Shown here: positions 8,404 to 16,521 of the stretch, in pieces
How the letters are laid out: each line of letters opens with the position of its first letter
How positions within the stretch are numbered: the first letter of the stretch is position 1
The notes under the pieces: generated by a model
What the model saw: the letters and a program-made list of their open reading frames with translations, nothing else
Database searches by the model: none
What the model was told of the DNA's origin: nothing
NCBI RefSeq assembly: GCF_014253075.1
Contig: NZ_JACLZJ010000005.1
Span: 1 to 64,000 of the forward strand
Length of the DNA stretch: 64,000 nt
Reading direction: 5' to 3'
DNA from: Ochrobactrum sp. CM-21-5
Lineage (GTDB): Bacteria > Pseudomonadota > Alphaproteobacteria > Rhizobiales > Rhizobiaceae
Program-made: the position numbers and the translations under genes

Positions 8404-8919
8404 ATGCAGACGACGCAGCATAGCACGGGTGAAAGTGGAGCGAGCTCCACGACTGGAAACAGAACGGCGCCGGATGCGACGCAGATTGCACGTCAGGCCA
8501 GCTTGGCAATTCTTGCACGCGCCAGCGGTGAAGAACTGAAATCATTTTGGCAGAATTGGCCGGATAAGCCGGAATTCGAGGTTCTGCGTGGTCCTGAAAC
8601 CGGACTTGTTATGCTGCGCGGCCGCATCGGCGGCGGTGGTGCACCCTTCAATGTCGGTGAAACGACCGTTACCAGAGCGACCGTTCGTCTGTCCGATGGT
8701 TTAGTCGGGCATTCCTATGCACTCGGACGCGATCAAGAAAAGGCGAAGCTCGCCGCCCTGTTCGATGCACTTTGGCTTGATGAAGGCAAGCGCGACGCTG
8801 TTGAGAGTCAGGTGCTGAATGTGCTGCGCAGCCGCATTGATGATGCGGATACAAAGTTGCGCGCTGAGGCGGCTGCCACCAAGGTCGATTTCTTCACTAT
8901 GGTTCGGGGAGACAACTGA
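8404..8919 (+). CDS. phnG: PhnG, C-P lyase complex subunit
   Basis: A 171-residue subunit of the carbon-phosphorus lyase core complex (PhnG2H2I2J2 in E. coli). With PhnI, PhnH and PhnL, this complex attaches phosphonate to the ribose of ATP in place of adenine. The family's Gly/Arg-rich central part (VMLRGRIGGGGAPFNVGE) and the following TRATVRLSDG are clear. First gene of the catalytic operon, preceded by AGGG. Its stop overlaps the phnH start (TGATG), indicating translational coupling. The N-terminal 30 residues are Ser/Thr-rich and less conserved than the rest. Confidence 0.95.
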   Translation: MQTTQHSTGESGASSTTGNRTAPDATQIARQASLAILARASGEELKSFWQNWPDKPEFEVLRGPETGLVMLRGRIGGGGAPFNVGETTVTRATVRLSDGLVGHSYALGRDQEKAKLAALFDALWLDEGKRDAVESQVLNVLRSRIDDADTKLRAEAAATKVDFFTMVRGDN

Positions 8920-9590
8920 TGCTCCACTCTTCTTCTGCTTTCGAAGGCGGTCTGGCTGATCCGGTTAATGAGGCGCAATCGGCGTTTCGTGCTGTGATGC
9001 ACGCTATTGCAAATCCCGGCCGTATTTATTCGTTGGTTCAAGCTGCGACGCCACCACAGCCGCTTACGCCTGAGCTTGGTGTGCTTGCTGCAACATTGCT
9101 TGATCACGACGCCAGCGTCTGGGTGGATGCTGAAATCGCTGTCAACAAGGACGCGACGGCCTGGCTGACATTCCATACCGGCGCACCAATCGTCGATGAC
9201 CAGTCCAAGGCACAGTTTGCGCTTGTGACCGGTGCGCAATCCTTGCCTGCGCTCTCTTCTTTTGCGCAGGGCAATGCGGAATTTCCGGACCGTTCAACGA
9301 CCATAGTCCTGGCTGTTTCTTCGCTTGAGACCGGACAATGCTTCAATCTCAAAGGTCCGGGCATCAAGGACGAACATGTGCTGCATGTTGAGGGGCTGCC
9401 GCAGGATTTCATTGCGCAATGGCGCGAAAATGGAGCGCAATTTCCATTGGGCGTCGATCTGGTGCTCGTCTGCGAAGGCGCAGTTGCAGCACTTCCCCGC
9501 ACAACTCGTGTAGCAAGTTTCGAGCATGATCTCGAAAAGTGGGAACCGGTCTTCGGAAAAGATCATGCTGATGAAAAGATTGAGGGCTGA
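8919..9590 (+). CDS. phnH: PhnH, C-P lyase complex subunit with repeat-derived C terminus
   Basis: PhnH is a core subunit of C-P lyase with a PLP-transferase-like fold but no cofactor. This copy has 223 residues, longer than the about 194 of E. coli PhnH. The difference is largely at the C terminus. Codons for residues about 202-218 (FEHDLEKWEPVFGKDHA) coincide with a 47-base palindromic repeat that also occurs between phnD and phnE. The natural C terminus therefore seems to have been extended or replaced when the repeat inserted. The start overlaps the phnG stop, and GAGGG for phnI lies in its last codons. Confidence 0.93.
   Translation: MLHSSSAFEGGLADPVNEAQSAFRAVMHAIANPGRIYSLVQAATPPQPLTPELGVLAATLLDHDASVWVDAEIAVNKDATAWLTFHTGAPIVDDQSKAQFALVTGAQSLPALSSFAQGNAEFPDRSTTIVLAVSSLETGQCFNLKGPGIKDEHVLHVEGLPQDFIAQWRENGAQFPLGVDLVLVCEGAVAALPRTTRVASFEHDLEKWEPVFGKDHADEKIEG
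9523..9569 (+). repeat. Palindromic rhizobial-type repeat inside phnH (copy 1)
   Basis: A 47-base element beginning AGCATGATC and ending GATCATGCT, with AAAAGTGGGAACCGGT in its centre. It matches the copy at 17517-17563 at 44 of 47 positions. Such elements are normally intergenic in Rhizobiales; here it is read as protein at the end of phnH. Confidence 0.85.
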
Positions 9591-9593
9591 TCC

Positions 9594-10718
9594 ATGTATG
9601 TTGCTGTAAAAGGGGGCGAAACCGCCATTCGCAATGCCCACCGTCTGCTTGATGATCGCCGTCGCGGTGATCGCTCGGTTCCGGCACTTCGTCTTGATCA
9701 GATTGTCGAACAGCTTGGCCTCGCCGTTGATCGTGTGATGGCAGAAGGCTCGCTTTATGATCGCGAACTTGCGGCACTTGCCGTGCGCCAGTCGCGTGGC
9801 GACCTGATCGAAGCGATTTTTTTGGTGCGTGCCTACCGCACGACATTGCCGCGTTTTGGTTATTCGCTTCCGCTGGAAACGGCGGATATGCTGATCGAAC
9901 GCCGAATTTCGGCAACCTATAAGGATCTGCCCGGCGGGCAGCTATTGGGGCCGACATTCGATTATACGCACCGTCTACTTGATCCGGAATTGGCTGGCGA
10001 TGTGAGCGTTCCTGAGCCGGAAGTGCGTGTGACTGAACCTGAGGCGACGCCACGCGTTACCGATATTCTCGGCGTTAACGGCATGATCGAGGAAGATGGC
10101 GCTATGCCGGACGGTCATGAGCCGGGCGACCTTACGCGTGAACCATGGACCTTTCCGATGCCACGCGATCTGCGCTTGCAGGCTTTGGCACGAGGTGATG
10201 AAGGCTTCCTGCTTGCGCTCGGTTATTCCACCCAGCGCGGCTATGGCAATTCGCATCCTTTTGTTGGTGAGATCCGCATCGGTGAAGTCGAGGTGGAGTT
10301 CGATGTGCCCGAGCTGGGCTTTGCCGTCTCGCTCGGTCGTGTGCAGCTGACCGAATGCCAGATGGTGAACCAGTTCAAGGGCTCGGCCAAACAGCCGCCG
10401 CAATTCACACGCGGCTACGGTCTGGTTTTCGGTCAGAGCGAGCGCAAGGCCATGTCCATGTCGCTTTGTGATCGTGCGCTTCGTGTGCGGGAATTTGATA
10501 CGGATATAACTGCGCCCGCCCAGGACGAGGAATTCGTCATTTCGCATTCCGACAACGTGCAGGCGACAGGGTTCGTAGAGCATCTGAAACTGCCGCATTA
10601 CGTGGATTTTCAAGCCGAACTCGACCTCATCCACCGCATGCGTGCGGAATATGAGGAAGTGCGCAATCAAGCTGAAGGCGAGCAAGCCGAAGACCCGGCA
10701 AAGGAAGCAGCAGAATGA
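9594..10718 (+). CDS. phnI: PhnI, C-P lyase nucleosidase-type subunit
   Basis: A 374-residue PhnI. In E. coli it acts as a nucleosidase and, with PhnG, PhnH and PhnL, forms alpha-D-ribose 1-methylphosphonate 5-triphosphate from ATP and phosphonate. The N terminus MYVAVKGGETAI is the family signature. Other conserved pieces include SYSTQRGYG-like LGYSTQRGYGNSHPF and GYGLVFGQSERKAMSM. The C-terminal 20 residues are Glu/Ala-rich and variable. The stop overlaps the phnJ start by the ATGA arrangement, and GAGGG precedes the start. Confidence 0.96.
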   Translation: MYVAVKGGETAIRNAHRLLDDRRRGDRSVPALRLDQIVEQLGLAVDRVMAEGSLYDRELAALAVRQSRGDLIEAIFLVRAYRTTLPRFGYSLPLETADMLIERRISATYKDLPGGQLLGPTFDYTHRLLDPELAGDVSVPEPEVRVTEPEATPRVTDILGVNGMIEEDGAMPDGHEPGDLTREPWTFPMPRDLRLQALARGDEGFLLALGYSTQRGYGNSHPFVGEIRIGEVEVEFDVPELGFAVSLGRVQLTECQMVNQFKGSAKQPPQFTRGYGLVFGQSERKAMSMSLCDRALRVREFDTDITAPAQDEEFVISHSDNVQATGFVEHLKLPHYVDFQAELDLIHRMRAEYEEVRNQAEGEQAEDPAKEAAE

Positions 10719-11608
10719 GCGATCTAGCCAATTACAATTTCGCCTATCTGGATGAGCAGACAAAGCGGATGATCCGCCGTGCTATCCTGAAAGCCATCGC
10801 TATTCCGGGCTATCAGGTGCCGTTTGCAAGCCGTGAAATGCCTATGCCTTATGGTTGGGGCACAGGCGGCGTGCAGGTAACTGCCGCAATCCTCGGTCAG
10901 AATGATGTACTGAAGGTGATTGATCAGGGTGCTGACGACACAACAAATGCCGTCTCCATCCGCGCGTTTTTCCAGAAGACTGCAGATGTTGCCGTGACCA
11001 CCCATACGGGCGAGGCGACGATCATCCAGACGCGTCATCGCATTCCGGAATATCCGATGACTGAGGGGCAGGTGATTGTCTATCAGGTGCCGATCCCGGA
11101 ACCGTTGCGTTTTCTTGAACCGCGCGAAACTGAAACGCGCAAGATGCATGCGCTTGCTGAATATGGCCTCATGCATGTGAAGCTTTATGAGGATATCGCG
11201 CGCCACGGCCACATTGCCAAAACCTATGATTATCCGGTGATGATCGAGGGGCGCTACGTCATGGCACCGTCGCCAACGCCGAAGTTCGACAATCCAAAGA
11301 TGCATATGTCGCCAGCTTTGCAGCTCTTTGGTGCCGGTCGTGAAAAGCGTATCTATGCCGTGCCTCCCTATACGGATGTCGTGAGCCTCGATTTCGAGGA
11401 TCATCCATTCGAAGTGCAGAAATTCAAAGAGCCTTGCGCGTTGTGTGGCGCACGCGGCGTCTATCTCGACGAAGTCGTGCTGGATGATCGTGGTGGCTCG
11501 ATGTTTGTCTGCTCCGATACCGATTATTGTGAAGATCGTCAGGCTAATGGCCACTTTGGTCATCTGGCAGCGAACAATGAGGCCGCAGCCAAGGGAGCCC
11601 TGAAATGA
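10715..11608 (+). CDS. phnJ: PhnJ, radical-SAM C-P lyase
   Basis: The 297-residue catalytic subunit that cleaves the carbon-phosphorus bond by radical SAM chemistry, giving a 5-phosphoribosyl 1,2-cyclic phosphate and the alkane. Cys241, Cys244, Cys266 and Cys272 are all present (CALC... and VCSDTDYC). They coincide with the E. coli residues that hold the 4Fe-4S cluster and the catalytic thiyl cysteine. The sequence therefore predicts a fully active enzyme. It is coupled to phnI before it and phnK after it by 4-base ATGA overlaps. Confidence 0.97.
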   Translation: MSDLANYNFAYLDEQTKRMIRRAILKAIAIPGYQVPFASREMPMPYGWGTGGVQVTAAILGQNDVLKVIDQGADDTTNAVSIRAFFQKTADVAVTTHTGEATIIQTRHRIPEYPMTEGQVIVYQVPIPEPLRFLEPRETETRKMHALAEYGLMHVKLYEDIARHGHIAKTYDYPVMIEGRYVMAPSPTPKFDNPKMHMSPALQLFGAGREKRIYAVPPYTDVVSLDFEDHPFEVQKFKEPCALCGARGVYLDEVVLDDRGGSMFVCSDTDYCEDRQANGHFGHLAANNEAAAKGALK

Positions 11609-12381
11609 GCGAGCAACCTCTATTGAAAGTCAGCAATCTCTCCAAGTTTTATGGGAGCCGTCGCGGTTGCGCAGATATCAATTTCTCGCTTTGGCCGGGC
11701 GAAGTGCTGGCAATCGTCGGTGAATCTGGTTCGGGCAAGACGACCCTGCTCAACTGTCTGGCAACGCGTCTGGAGCCAACATCGGGCAACGTGGAATATC
11801 GCATGCGCGATGGCGAGTTCCGTCATCTTTACAAGATCGGTGAGGCTGAACGCCGCTTCCTGATGCGTACCGATTGGGGCTTTGTGCATCAGAACCCTTC
11901 CGATGGTCTGCGTATGACCGTTTCGGCGGGTGCCAATGTCGGTGAACGACTGATGGCTGTTGGCGAGCGCCATTACGGCAATATCCGCAACACAGCGACC
12001 GAATGGCTCGGACGCGTTGAAATTGCTGCTGACCGTATTGACGACCAGCCACGCGCTTTCTCTGGCGGTATGCGTCAGCGTCTGCAGATTGCACGCAATC
12101 TGGTCACGGCACCGCGTCTTGTTTTCATGGATGAACCGACCGGTGGTCTCGATGTGTCTGTGCAGGCGCGTCTTCTTGATCTGTTACGCGGTCTGGTGAG
12201 CGATCTCGGCCTTTCGGTTGTCATCGTTACTCACGATCTCGCAGTGGCACGTCTTCTGTCCCATCGCATCATGGTCATGAAGGACGGCCATATTGTCGAA
12301 CAGGGTCTGACCGACCGCGTTCTGGATGACCCGCAAGCGCCTTATACGCAATTGCTCGTGTCGTCTATTCTGCAGGTTTAG
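11605..12381 (+). CDS. phnK: PhnK, ABC-type ATPase of the C-P lyase complex
   Basis: A 258-residue ABC ATPase that docks on the PhnGHIJ core rather than acting in transport. Walker A GESGSGKTT, signature SGGMRQRLQIA and Walker B LVFMDEPTGG are intact, followed by the His loop THDLAVA. The C-terminal extension VLDDPQAPYTQLL resembles oligopeptide-type ABC ATPases, as is usual for PhnK. The start overlaps the phnJ stop. A 67-base gap follows before phnL, the only real break in the catalytic operon. Confidence 0.95.
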   Translation: MSEQPLLKVSNLSKFYGSRRGCADINFSLWPGEVLAIVGESGSGKTTLLNCLATRLEPTSGNVEYRMRDGEFRHLYKIGEAERRFLMRTDWGFVHQNPSDGLRMTVSAGANVGERLMAVGERHYGNIRNTATEWLGRVEIAADRIDDQPRAFSGGMRQRLQIARNLVTAPRLVFMDEPTGGLDVSVQARLLDLLRGLVSDLGLSVVIVTHDLAVARLLSHRIMVMKDGHIVEQGLTDRVLDDPQAPYTQLLVSSILQV

Positions 12382-12448
12382 TAAATTAAAACAGATGTTT
12401 GCAGAATATTGTTCGTAAATTAGCGAAACTTCATGCGTGAGATGAGAA

Positions 12449-13168
12449 ATGACCGAAATTAAAACATCCTCTCCGCTGGCCGTGTCGGGTCTCGCGAAGA
12501 CATTCACGATGCATTTGCAGGGCGGCATCCAGTTGCCAGTGGTAAGCGGCGTGGATTTCAATCTGGAAGCTGGTGAATGCGCTGTGCTTGGCGGACCTTC
12601 CGGGGCGGGTAAAAGCTCCATCCTCAAGATGGTCTATGGCAATTACGCAGTGAATGCTGGCTCGATCCTCATTCGTCACGAAGATCGCATGGTGGATCTG
12701 GCGACTGCCGATCCGCGCGAAGTGCTGGCCGTTCGGCGTGATACGATTGGCTATGTCAGCCAGTTCCTGCGCACACTGCCGCGTGTTGCGGCAATCGATG
12801 TCGTTGCAGAGCCACTGGTGGCGCGTGGTGTGGATCGCGATGTCGCCCGCAACCGTGCGAGCGAATTGCTTGCGCAGCTCAACCTGCCAGAGCGGCTTTG
12901 GGCGCTGCCTCCAGCCACGTTCTCAGGTGGTGAACAGCAGCGCGTGAACATTGCGCGCGGTTTCATTACCGATCATCCGGTGTTGCTGCTTGATGAGCCG
13001 ACGGCTTCGCTTGATGCCAAGAACCGTGCAGTCGTTGTTGACCTTATCAAGGCCAAGAAAGCTCAGGGCGTCGCAATGCTCGGCATCTTCCATGACGAAG
13101 ATGTGCGTGAACAGGTTGCTGACCGGATTATCGACGTTACCGCTTTCTCTCCGAGGGCTGCTGCATGA
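12449..13168 (+). CDS. phnL: PhnL, ABC-type ATPase of C-P lyase pathway
   Basis: A 239-residue ABC ATPase needed with PhnGHI to make the ribose-phosphonate intermediate. Walker A GGPSGAGKSS, signature FSGGEQQRVNIA and Walker B VLLLDEPTAS are present. It resembles LolD/MacB-type ATPases but has no transmembrane partner nearby. The N-terminal LAKTFTMHLQGG is typical of PhnL. Its stop overlaps the next gene (ATGA), tying it to the acyltransferase and phnM. Confidence 0.95.
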   Translation: MTEIKTSSPLAVSGLAKTFTMHLQGGIQLPVVSGVDFNLEAGECAVLGGPSGAGKSSILKMVYGNYAVNAGSILIRHEDRMVDLATADPREVLAVRRDTIGYVSQFLRTLPRVAAIDVVAEPLVARGVDRDVARNRASELLAQLNLPERLWALPPATFSGGEQQRVNIARGFITDHPVLLLDEPTASLDAKNRAVVVDLIKAKKAQGVAMLGIFHDEDVREQVADRIIDVTAFSPRAAA

Positions 13169-13821
13169 CTAAGCTCTCGGTAGCACCTTTGGTGCACGAT
13201 ACTGCCGAAGTTAACGGCAGCAAGCTTGGCCGATACACGGAAGTCGGTGCGCGCAGCCGGGTTTCAGAAACTGTGCTTGATGACTATTCCTATCTCGGTA
13301 TCGACTGTGAAATCTGGTGTGCGGAGATTGGCAAGTTTTCCAATATTGCCAGCCATGTACGCATCAATGCTACCAATCATCCGACATGGCGTCCGACACT
13401 GCATCATTTCACCTATCGTGCAGGTGATTACTGGCCGGGCGAAAAGGATGAAACCGATTTTTTCGAGTGGCGACGCGGCAATGCCGTGAAGATTGGTCAC
13501 GACACATGGCTTGGCCATGGTTCGACCATTCTGCCGGGAGTGACGGTTGGCAATGGCGCGGTTGTTGGAGCCGGAGCAGTCGTGAGCAGGGACATGGCGC
13601 CATATACAATCTTCGGCGGTGTGCCTGCACGCCTTATCCGTGAGCGTTTCGATGCGGCCACCGGCAATCGACTTGATCGACTGGCCTGGTGGGACTGGGA
13701 TCACGAGCGTCTGCGTGATGGGCTCGATGATTTCCGCGAACTCGATATCGAAGCTTTCCTTTCGAAATACGAAACGGCCGCTAATACAAATGCGGTTATG
13801 AAAGAGCTATCCAATGGCTAA
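13165..13821 (+). CDS. Phosphonate-cluster hexapeptide-repeat acyltransferase
   Basis: A 218-residue left-handed beta-helix acyltransferase. Hexapeptide repeats are visible around residues 20-60 and 105-150 (IGHDTWLGHGSTILPGVTVGNGAVVGAGAVV). The insert with NHPTWRPTLHHF supplies the conserved His region of the chloramphenicol/DapH-like acetyltransferases. This subfamily occurs embedded in phn operons of many bacteria. The natural substrate is not settled; acetylation of an aminoalkylphosphonate, as GNAT-type PhnO does in E. coli, is one possibility, and no phnO is present here. It overlaps phnL by 4 and phnM by 8 bases. Confidence 0.85.
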   Translation: MTKLSVAPLVHDTAEVNGSKLGRYTEVGARSRVSETVLDDYSYLGIDCEIWCAEIGKFSNIASHVRINATNHPTWRPTLHHFTYRAGDYWPGEKDETDFFEWRRGNAVKIGHDTWLGHGSTILPGVTVGNGAVVGAGAVVSRDMAPYTIFGGVPARLIRERFDAATGNRLDRLAWWDWDHERLRDGLDDFRELDIEAFLSKYETAANTNAVMKELSNG

Positions 13822-14953
13822 TGAAATCGTTCTTAAAAATGCCCGCATCGTGCTCGCTGACGAGATTGTCTCTGGATCGATTCTGATCCGCGATGGCAAA
13901 ATTGCAGCGATTGATCAGGGCAACACCAATGGTGGTGATGACATGGACGGCGATTATGTCATTCCGGGTCTGATCGAGTTGCACACCGACCAGCTTGAAA
14001 GCCATTACGCACCACGCCCGAAAGTCCGCTGGAATGTCGACGCTGCAGTTCAGGCGCATGATGCGCAGGTCGCAGCTTCCGGTATCACAACTGTATTCGA
14101 TGCCATGCGTGTCGGCTCGGATTATGACCGAGATTTTGCCGGCAAGGATATGCGTATGCTTGCAGATGCCATTGAAAGCGGTGTGCGCGAAAATCGATTG
14201 CGCGCAGATCACTTCCTGCATCTGCGTTGTGAAGTTTCATCGGCGGATTGCCTTGAAAGCTTTGCACTTTTTGAAAATGATGAACGGGTCAAGCTCGCTT
14301 CGCTTATGGATCATGCGCCGGGACAGCGGCAATTCGTTGATCTTGAGACCTATCGCACCTATTACATGCGCAAGATGAAGCTCACGGATGAGGAGTTCCG
14401 GGTGCATTGTGAAAAGCGCATGGCGGATTCAGACGCCTATTCTGCAAAACATCGCCGCGCGATTGCTGATTTGTCGGCGCATCGCGGGATTGTTTTGGCG
14501 AGTCATGACGATGCGACGAGCAATCACGTCGATGAATCGCTTGATCATGGTGTGCGGATTGCCGAATTCCCGACCACTATGGAAGCAGCAAATGCTTCAA
14601 AGGGAGCCGGATTGTCGATCCTGATGGGCGCGCCAAACATCGTTCGCGGCGGCTCGCATTCCGGTAATATTGCTGCTCGCGATCTCGTTGATAATGGCAG
14701 CCTCGATATTCTGTCTTCGGACTATATTCCGTTCAGCCTTATCCAGTCGGCCTTCGGTCTTGCTTCCGGTGAACGCTCGATTGCTTTGCCCGATGCAATT
14801 CGTCTCGTAACCAAGAATCCGGCTGATGCCATGGCAATGGATGATCGCGGCGAGATCGCTATTGGCAAGCGTGCGGATCTGGTTCGCACTCGCACCAAGG
14901 GGGCTATTCCTGTTGTACGCACAGTCTGGCGCGAAGGTGAGCGTGTGTTGTGA
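13814..14953 (+). CDS. phnM: PhnM, ribose-1-methylphosphonate 5-triphosphate diphosphatase
   Basis: A 379-residue amidohydrolase-superfamily enzyme that removes pyrophosphate from alpha-D-ribose 1-methylphosphonate 5-triphosphate, yielding the PhnJ substrate. The metal-binding start of the barrel, VIPGLIELHTDQLESH, is intact. Later motifs ASHDDAT and LSSDYIP supply further active-site residues. The start overlaps the preceding gene by 8 bases and the stop overlaps phnN (TGATG). Length and motifs are as in E. coli PhnM. Confidence 0.95.
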   Translation: MANEIVLKNARIVLADEIVSGSILIRDGKIAAIDQGNTNGGDDMDGDYVIPGLIELHTDQLESHYAPRPKVRWNVDAAVQAHDAQVAASGITTVFDAMRVGSDYDRDFAGKDMRMLADAIESGVRENRLRADHFLHLRCEVSSADCLESFALFENDERVKLASLMDHAPGQRQFVDLETYRTYYMRKMKLTDEEFRVHCEKRMADSDAYSAKHRRAIADLSAHRGIVLASHDDATSNHVDESLDHGVRIAEFPTTMEAANASKGAGLSILMGAPNIVRGGSHSGNIAARDLVDNGSLDILSSDYIPFSLIQSAFGLASGERSIALPDAIRLVTKNPADAMAMDDRGEIAIGKRADLVRTRTKGAIPVVRTVWREGERVL

Positions 14954-15534
14954 TGCCAGCAGACAATAAGCCACGTGGATGTTTCGTTGCCGTTGTCGGT
15001 CCCAGTGGGGCCGGCAAAGATACGATTATGGATGCGGCGCGTGTGGCTCTTTCGAGTGACACGCGTTTTCATTTTGTCCGTCGCATTATCACGCGCCCGC
15101 AAATGCCGGGTACGGAAGATCATGATAGCCTTGACGAAGTGGCATTTGCTAAGTCTGCAGGTGGGGGTGCTTTTGCCCTGCACTGGCAGGCGCATGGACT
15201 GAGCTATGGATTGCCCAAATCGCTCGATGAGAAAATCGCAGACGGAACTGTTGTGATTGCCAACGTCTCGCGGCGAGTGCTCGGTGATATCCGCAGGCTT
15301 TATGCTGAGCGTTCAGTCGTCATCATTTCGGCACGCCCGGAGGTACTCGCCGAACGGCTCGCATCGCGCGGTCGTGAAAGTAGAGAAGAAATCGCTCTGC
15401 GACTAGCGCGCGAAGTGAGCTTTGACGACGGTGCTGACGATGTTGTCATAATAGACAATTCGGGTGAAGTCGCCACATCCACAGATACCTTCCTTCGCCA
15501 TTTGCAGGAAATGAGCATTAAAACAATTGCTTAA
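14953..15534 (+). CDS. phnN: PhnN, ribose 1,5-bisphosphate phosphokinase
   Basis: A 193-residue P-loop kinase related to guanylate kinase. It converts ribose 1,5-bisphosphate to PRPP, returning the ribose from C-P lyase turnover to metabolism. Walker A GPSGAGKDT is at the N terminus, followed by RRIITRP, which matches the kinase base/phosphate contact region. I use the ATG at 14953; a GTG one codon earlier is also in frame. It is the last gene of the catalytic operon. The upstream phosphodiesterase PhnP that would make its substrate is not encoded in this window. Confidence 0.93.
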   Translation: MPADNKPRGCFVAVVGPSGAGKDTIMDAARVALSSDTRFHFVRRIITRPQMPGTEDHDSLDEVAFAKSAGGGAFALHWQAHGLSYGLPKSLDEKIADGTVVIANVSRRVLGDIRRLYAERSVVIISARPEVLAERLASRGRESREEIALRLAREVSFDDGADDVVIIDNSGEVATSTDTFLRHLQEMSIKTIA

Positions 15535-15569
15535 ATAAAAAACCTATAGCGGAATGTAAGTTTACACAA

Positions 15570-15598
15570 ACGTCATGATCCGTTCATTGCAGTGTCAT
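15570..15598 (+). promoter_or_regulatory. Triple tandem Pho box upstream of phnC
   Basis: Three units, ACGTCAT, CGTTCAT and GTGTCAT, start at 15570, 15581 and 15592, exactly 11 bases apart as in tandem PhoB sites. They predict phosphate-starvation induction of phnCDEE separately from phnG. An AATAGT at 15609-15614 may be the -10 element. Confidence 0.65.
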
Positions 15599-15609
15599 TG
15601 AACGGATCA
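15576..15609. repeat. 11-bp inverted repeat overlapping the phnC Pho boxes
   Basis: GATCCGTTCA and TGAACGGATC are perfect inverted copies (11 bp counting the outer T/A pair) separated by 12 bases. The left arm overlaps the first and second Pho units. It may be an operator for a second regulator or an RNA hairpin in the leader. Confidence 0.6.
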
Positions 15610-15636
15610 ATAGTAAGCATGAATGGAGACGAATTC

Positions 15637-16464
15637 ATGCTTCAACTAAAAAACGTAACGCGCCGCTATAATGATAAGGTGGCGGTTTCAGGTGTTGATC
15701 TCGAGATCGAGCCTGGCACGTTTGTGGGAATTATCGGGCGTTCAGGCGCGGGCAAGTCGACGCTGCTGCGTATGATCAATCGCCTCGTTGAGCCTTCAGA
15801 GGGAACAATTCACTGGGACGGTCGCGACGTCACCGGGCTTAAGGGTTCTGGACTGCGCGCCTGGCGTGCACAATGTGCGATGATCTTCCAGCATTTCAAT
15901 CTGGTTGATCGACTTGATGTCCTGACCAATGTGCTTATGGGCCGTTTGAACTATGTTTCCACTCCTAAATCGCTCTTGCGCATCTGGAGCGATGAAGAGC
16001 GCCTGATTGCTCTTTCCGCTTTGCAGCAGTTTGATATCGCCCATCTGGCAGCGCATCGCGCCGATGAGCTTTCCGGTGGCCAGCAACAGCGTGTGGCTAT
16101 TGCCCGCGCACTTGTTCAGCAACCACGTATTATCCTTGCAGATGAACCAATCGCTTCGCTCGACCCGCGTAATACGCGCAGCGTCATGGATGCATTGCGT
16201 CGTATCAATCGCGAATATGGAATTACGGTTCTCTGCAATCTGCACTCACTCGATATTGCGCGCAATTATTGCGACCGCCTCGTCGGCATGTCTGCTGGCA
16301 AGATCGTGTTCCGAGGAACGCCGTCAATGCTGACCGATATGGCATCACGCGACCTTTACGGCATGGAAGCCGATGAAGTCATCGATCAGGATGATGCGAC
16401 CGAGCCAATGCCGATGCCAGTTCCGCAGTCGGCTGAAGCCGTTCTGCGCCAACTTTCCGCCTGA
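15637..16464 (+). CDS. phnC: PhnC, phosphonate ABC importer ATPase
   Basis: The 275-residue ATPase that powers phosphonate uptake. Walker [10 protein letters not shown], signature [12 protein letters not shown] and Walker [11 protein letters not shown] are intact. I start at the ATG at 15637 (MLQLKNV), which has GGAG at proper spacing. A GTG frame opening at 15592 lies inside the Pho boxes and is unlikely to be translated. The C terminus has a tail of about 30 residues rich in Asp, Met and Pro. It heads the uptake operon phnC-D-E-E. Confidence 0.95.
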   Translation: MLQLKNVTRRYNDKVAVSGVDLEIEPGTFVGIIGRSGAGKSTLLRMINRLVEPSEGTIHWDGRDVTGLKGSGLRAWRAQCAMIFQHFNLVDRLDVLTNVLMGRLNYVSTPKSLLRIWSDEERLIALSALQQFDIAHLAAHRADELSGGQQQRVAIARALVQQPRIILADEPIASLDPRNTRSVMDALRRINREYGITVLCNLHSLDIARNYCDRLVGMSAGKIVFRGTPSMLTDMASRDLYGMEADEVIDQDDATEPMPMPVPQSAEAVLRQLSA

Positions 16465-16521
16465 GCCAACATCGCTCCGGAAAATTTACGCTCCAAAATC
16501 AGGGATTAATAGGAGAGACTT

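Noticed and set aside
15592-15636. Upstream GTG start for phnC
   Set aside because: The codons lie in Pho boxes and an inverted repeat, and PhnC homologues begin at the downstream MLQLKNV.
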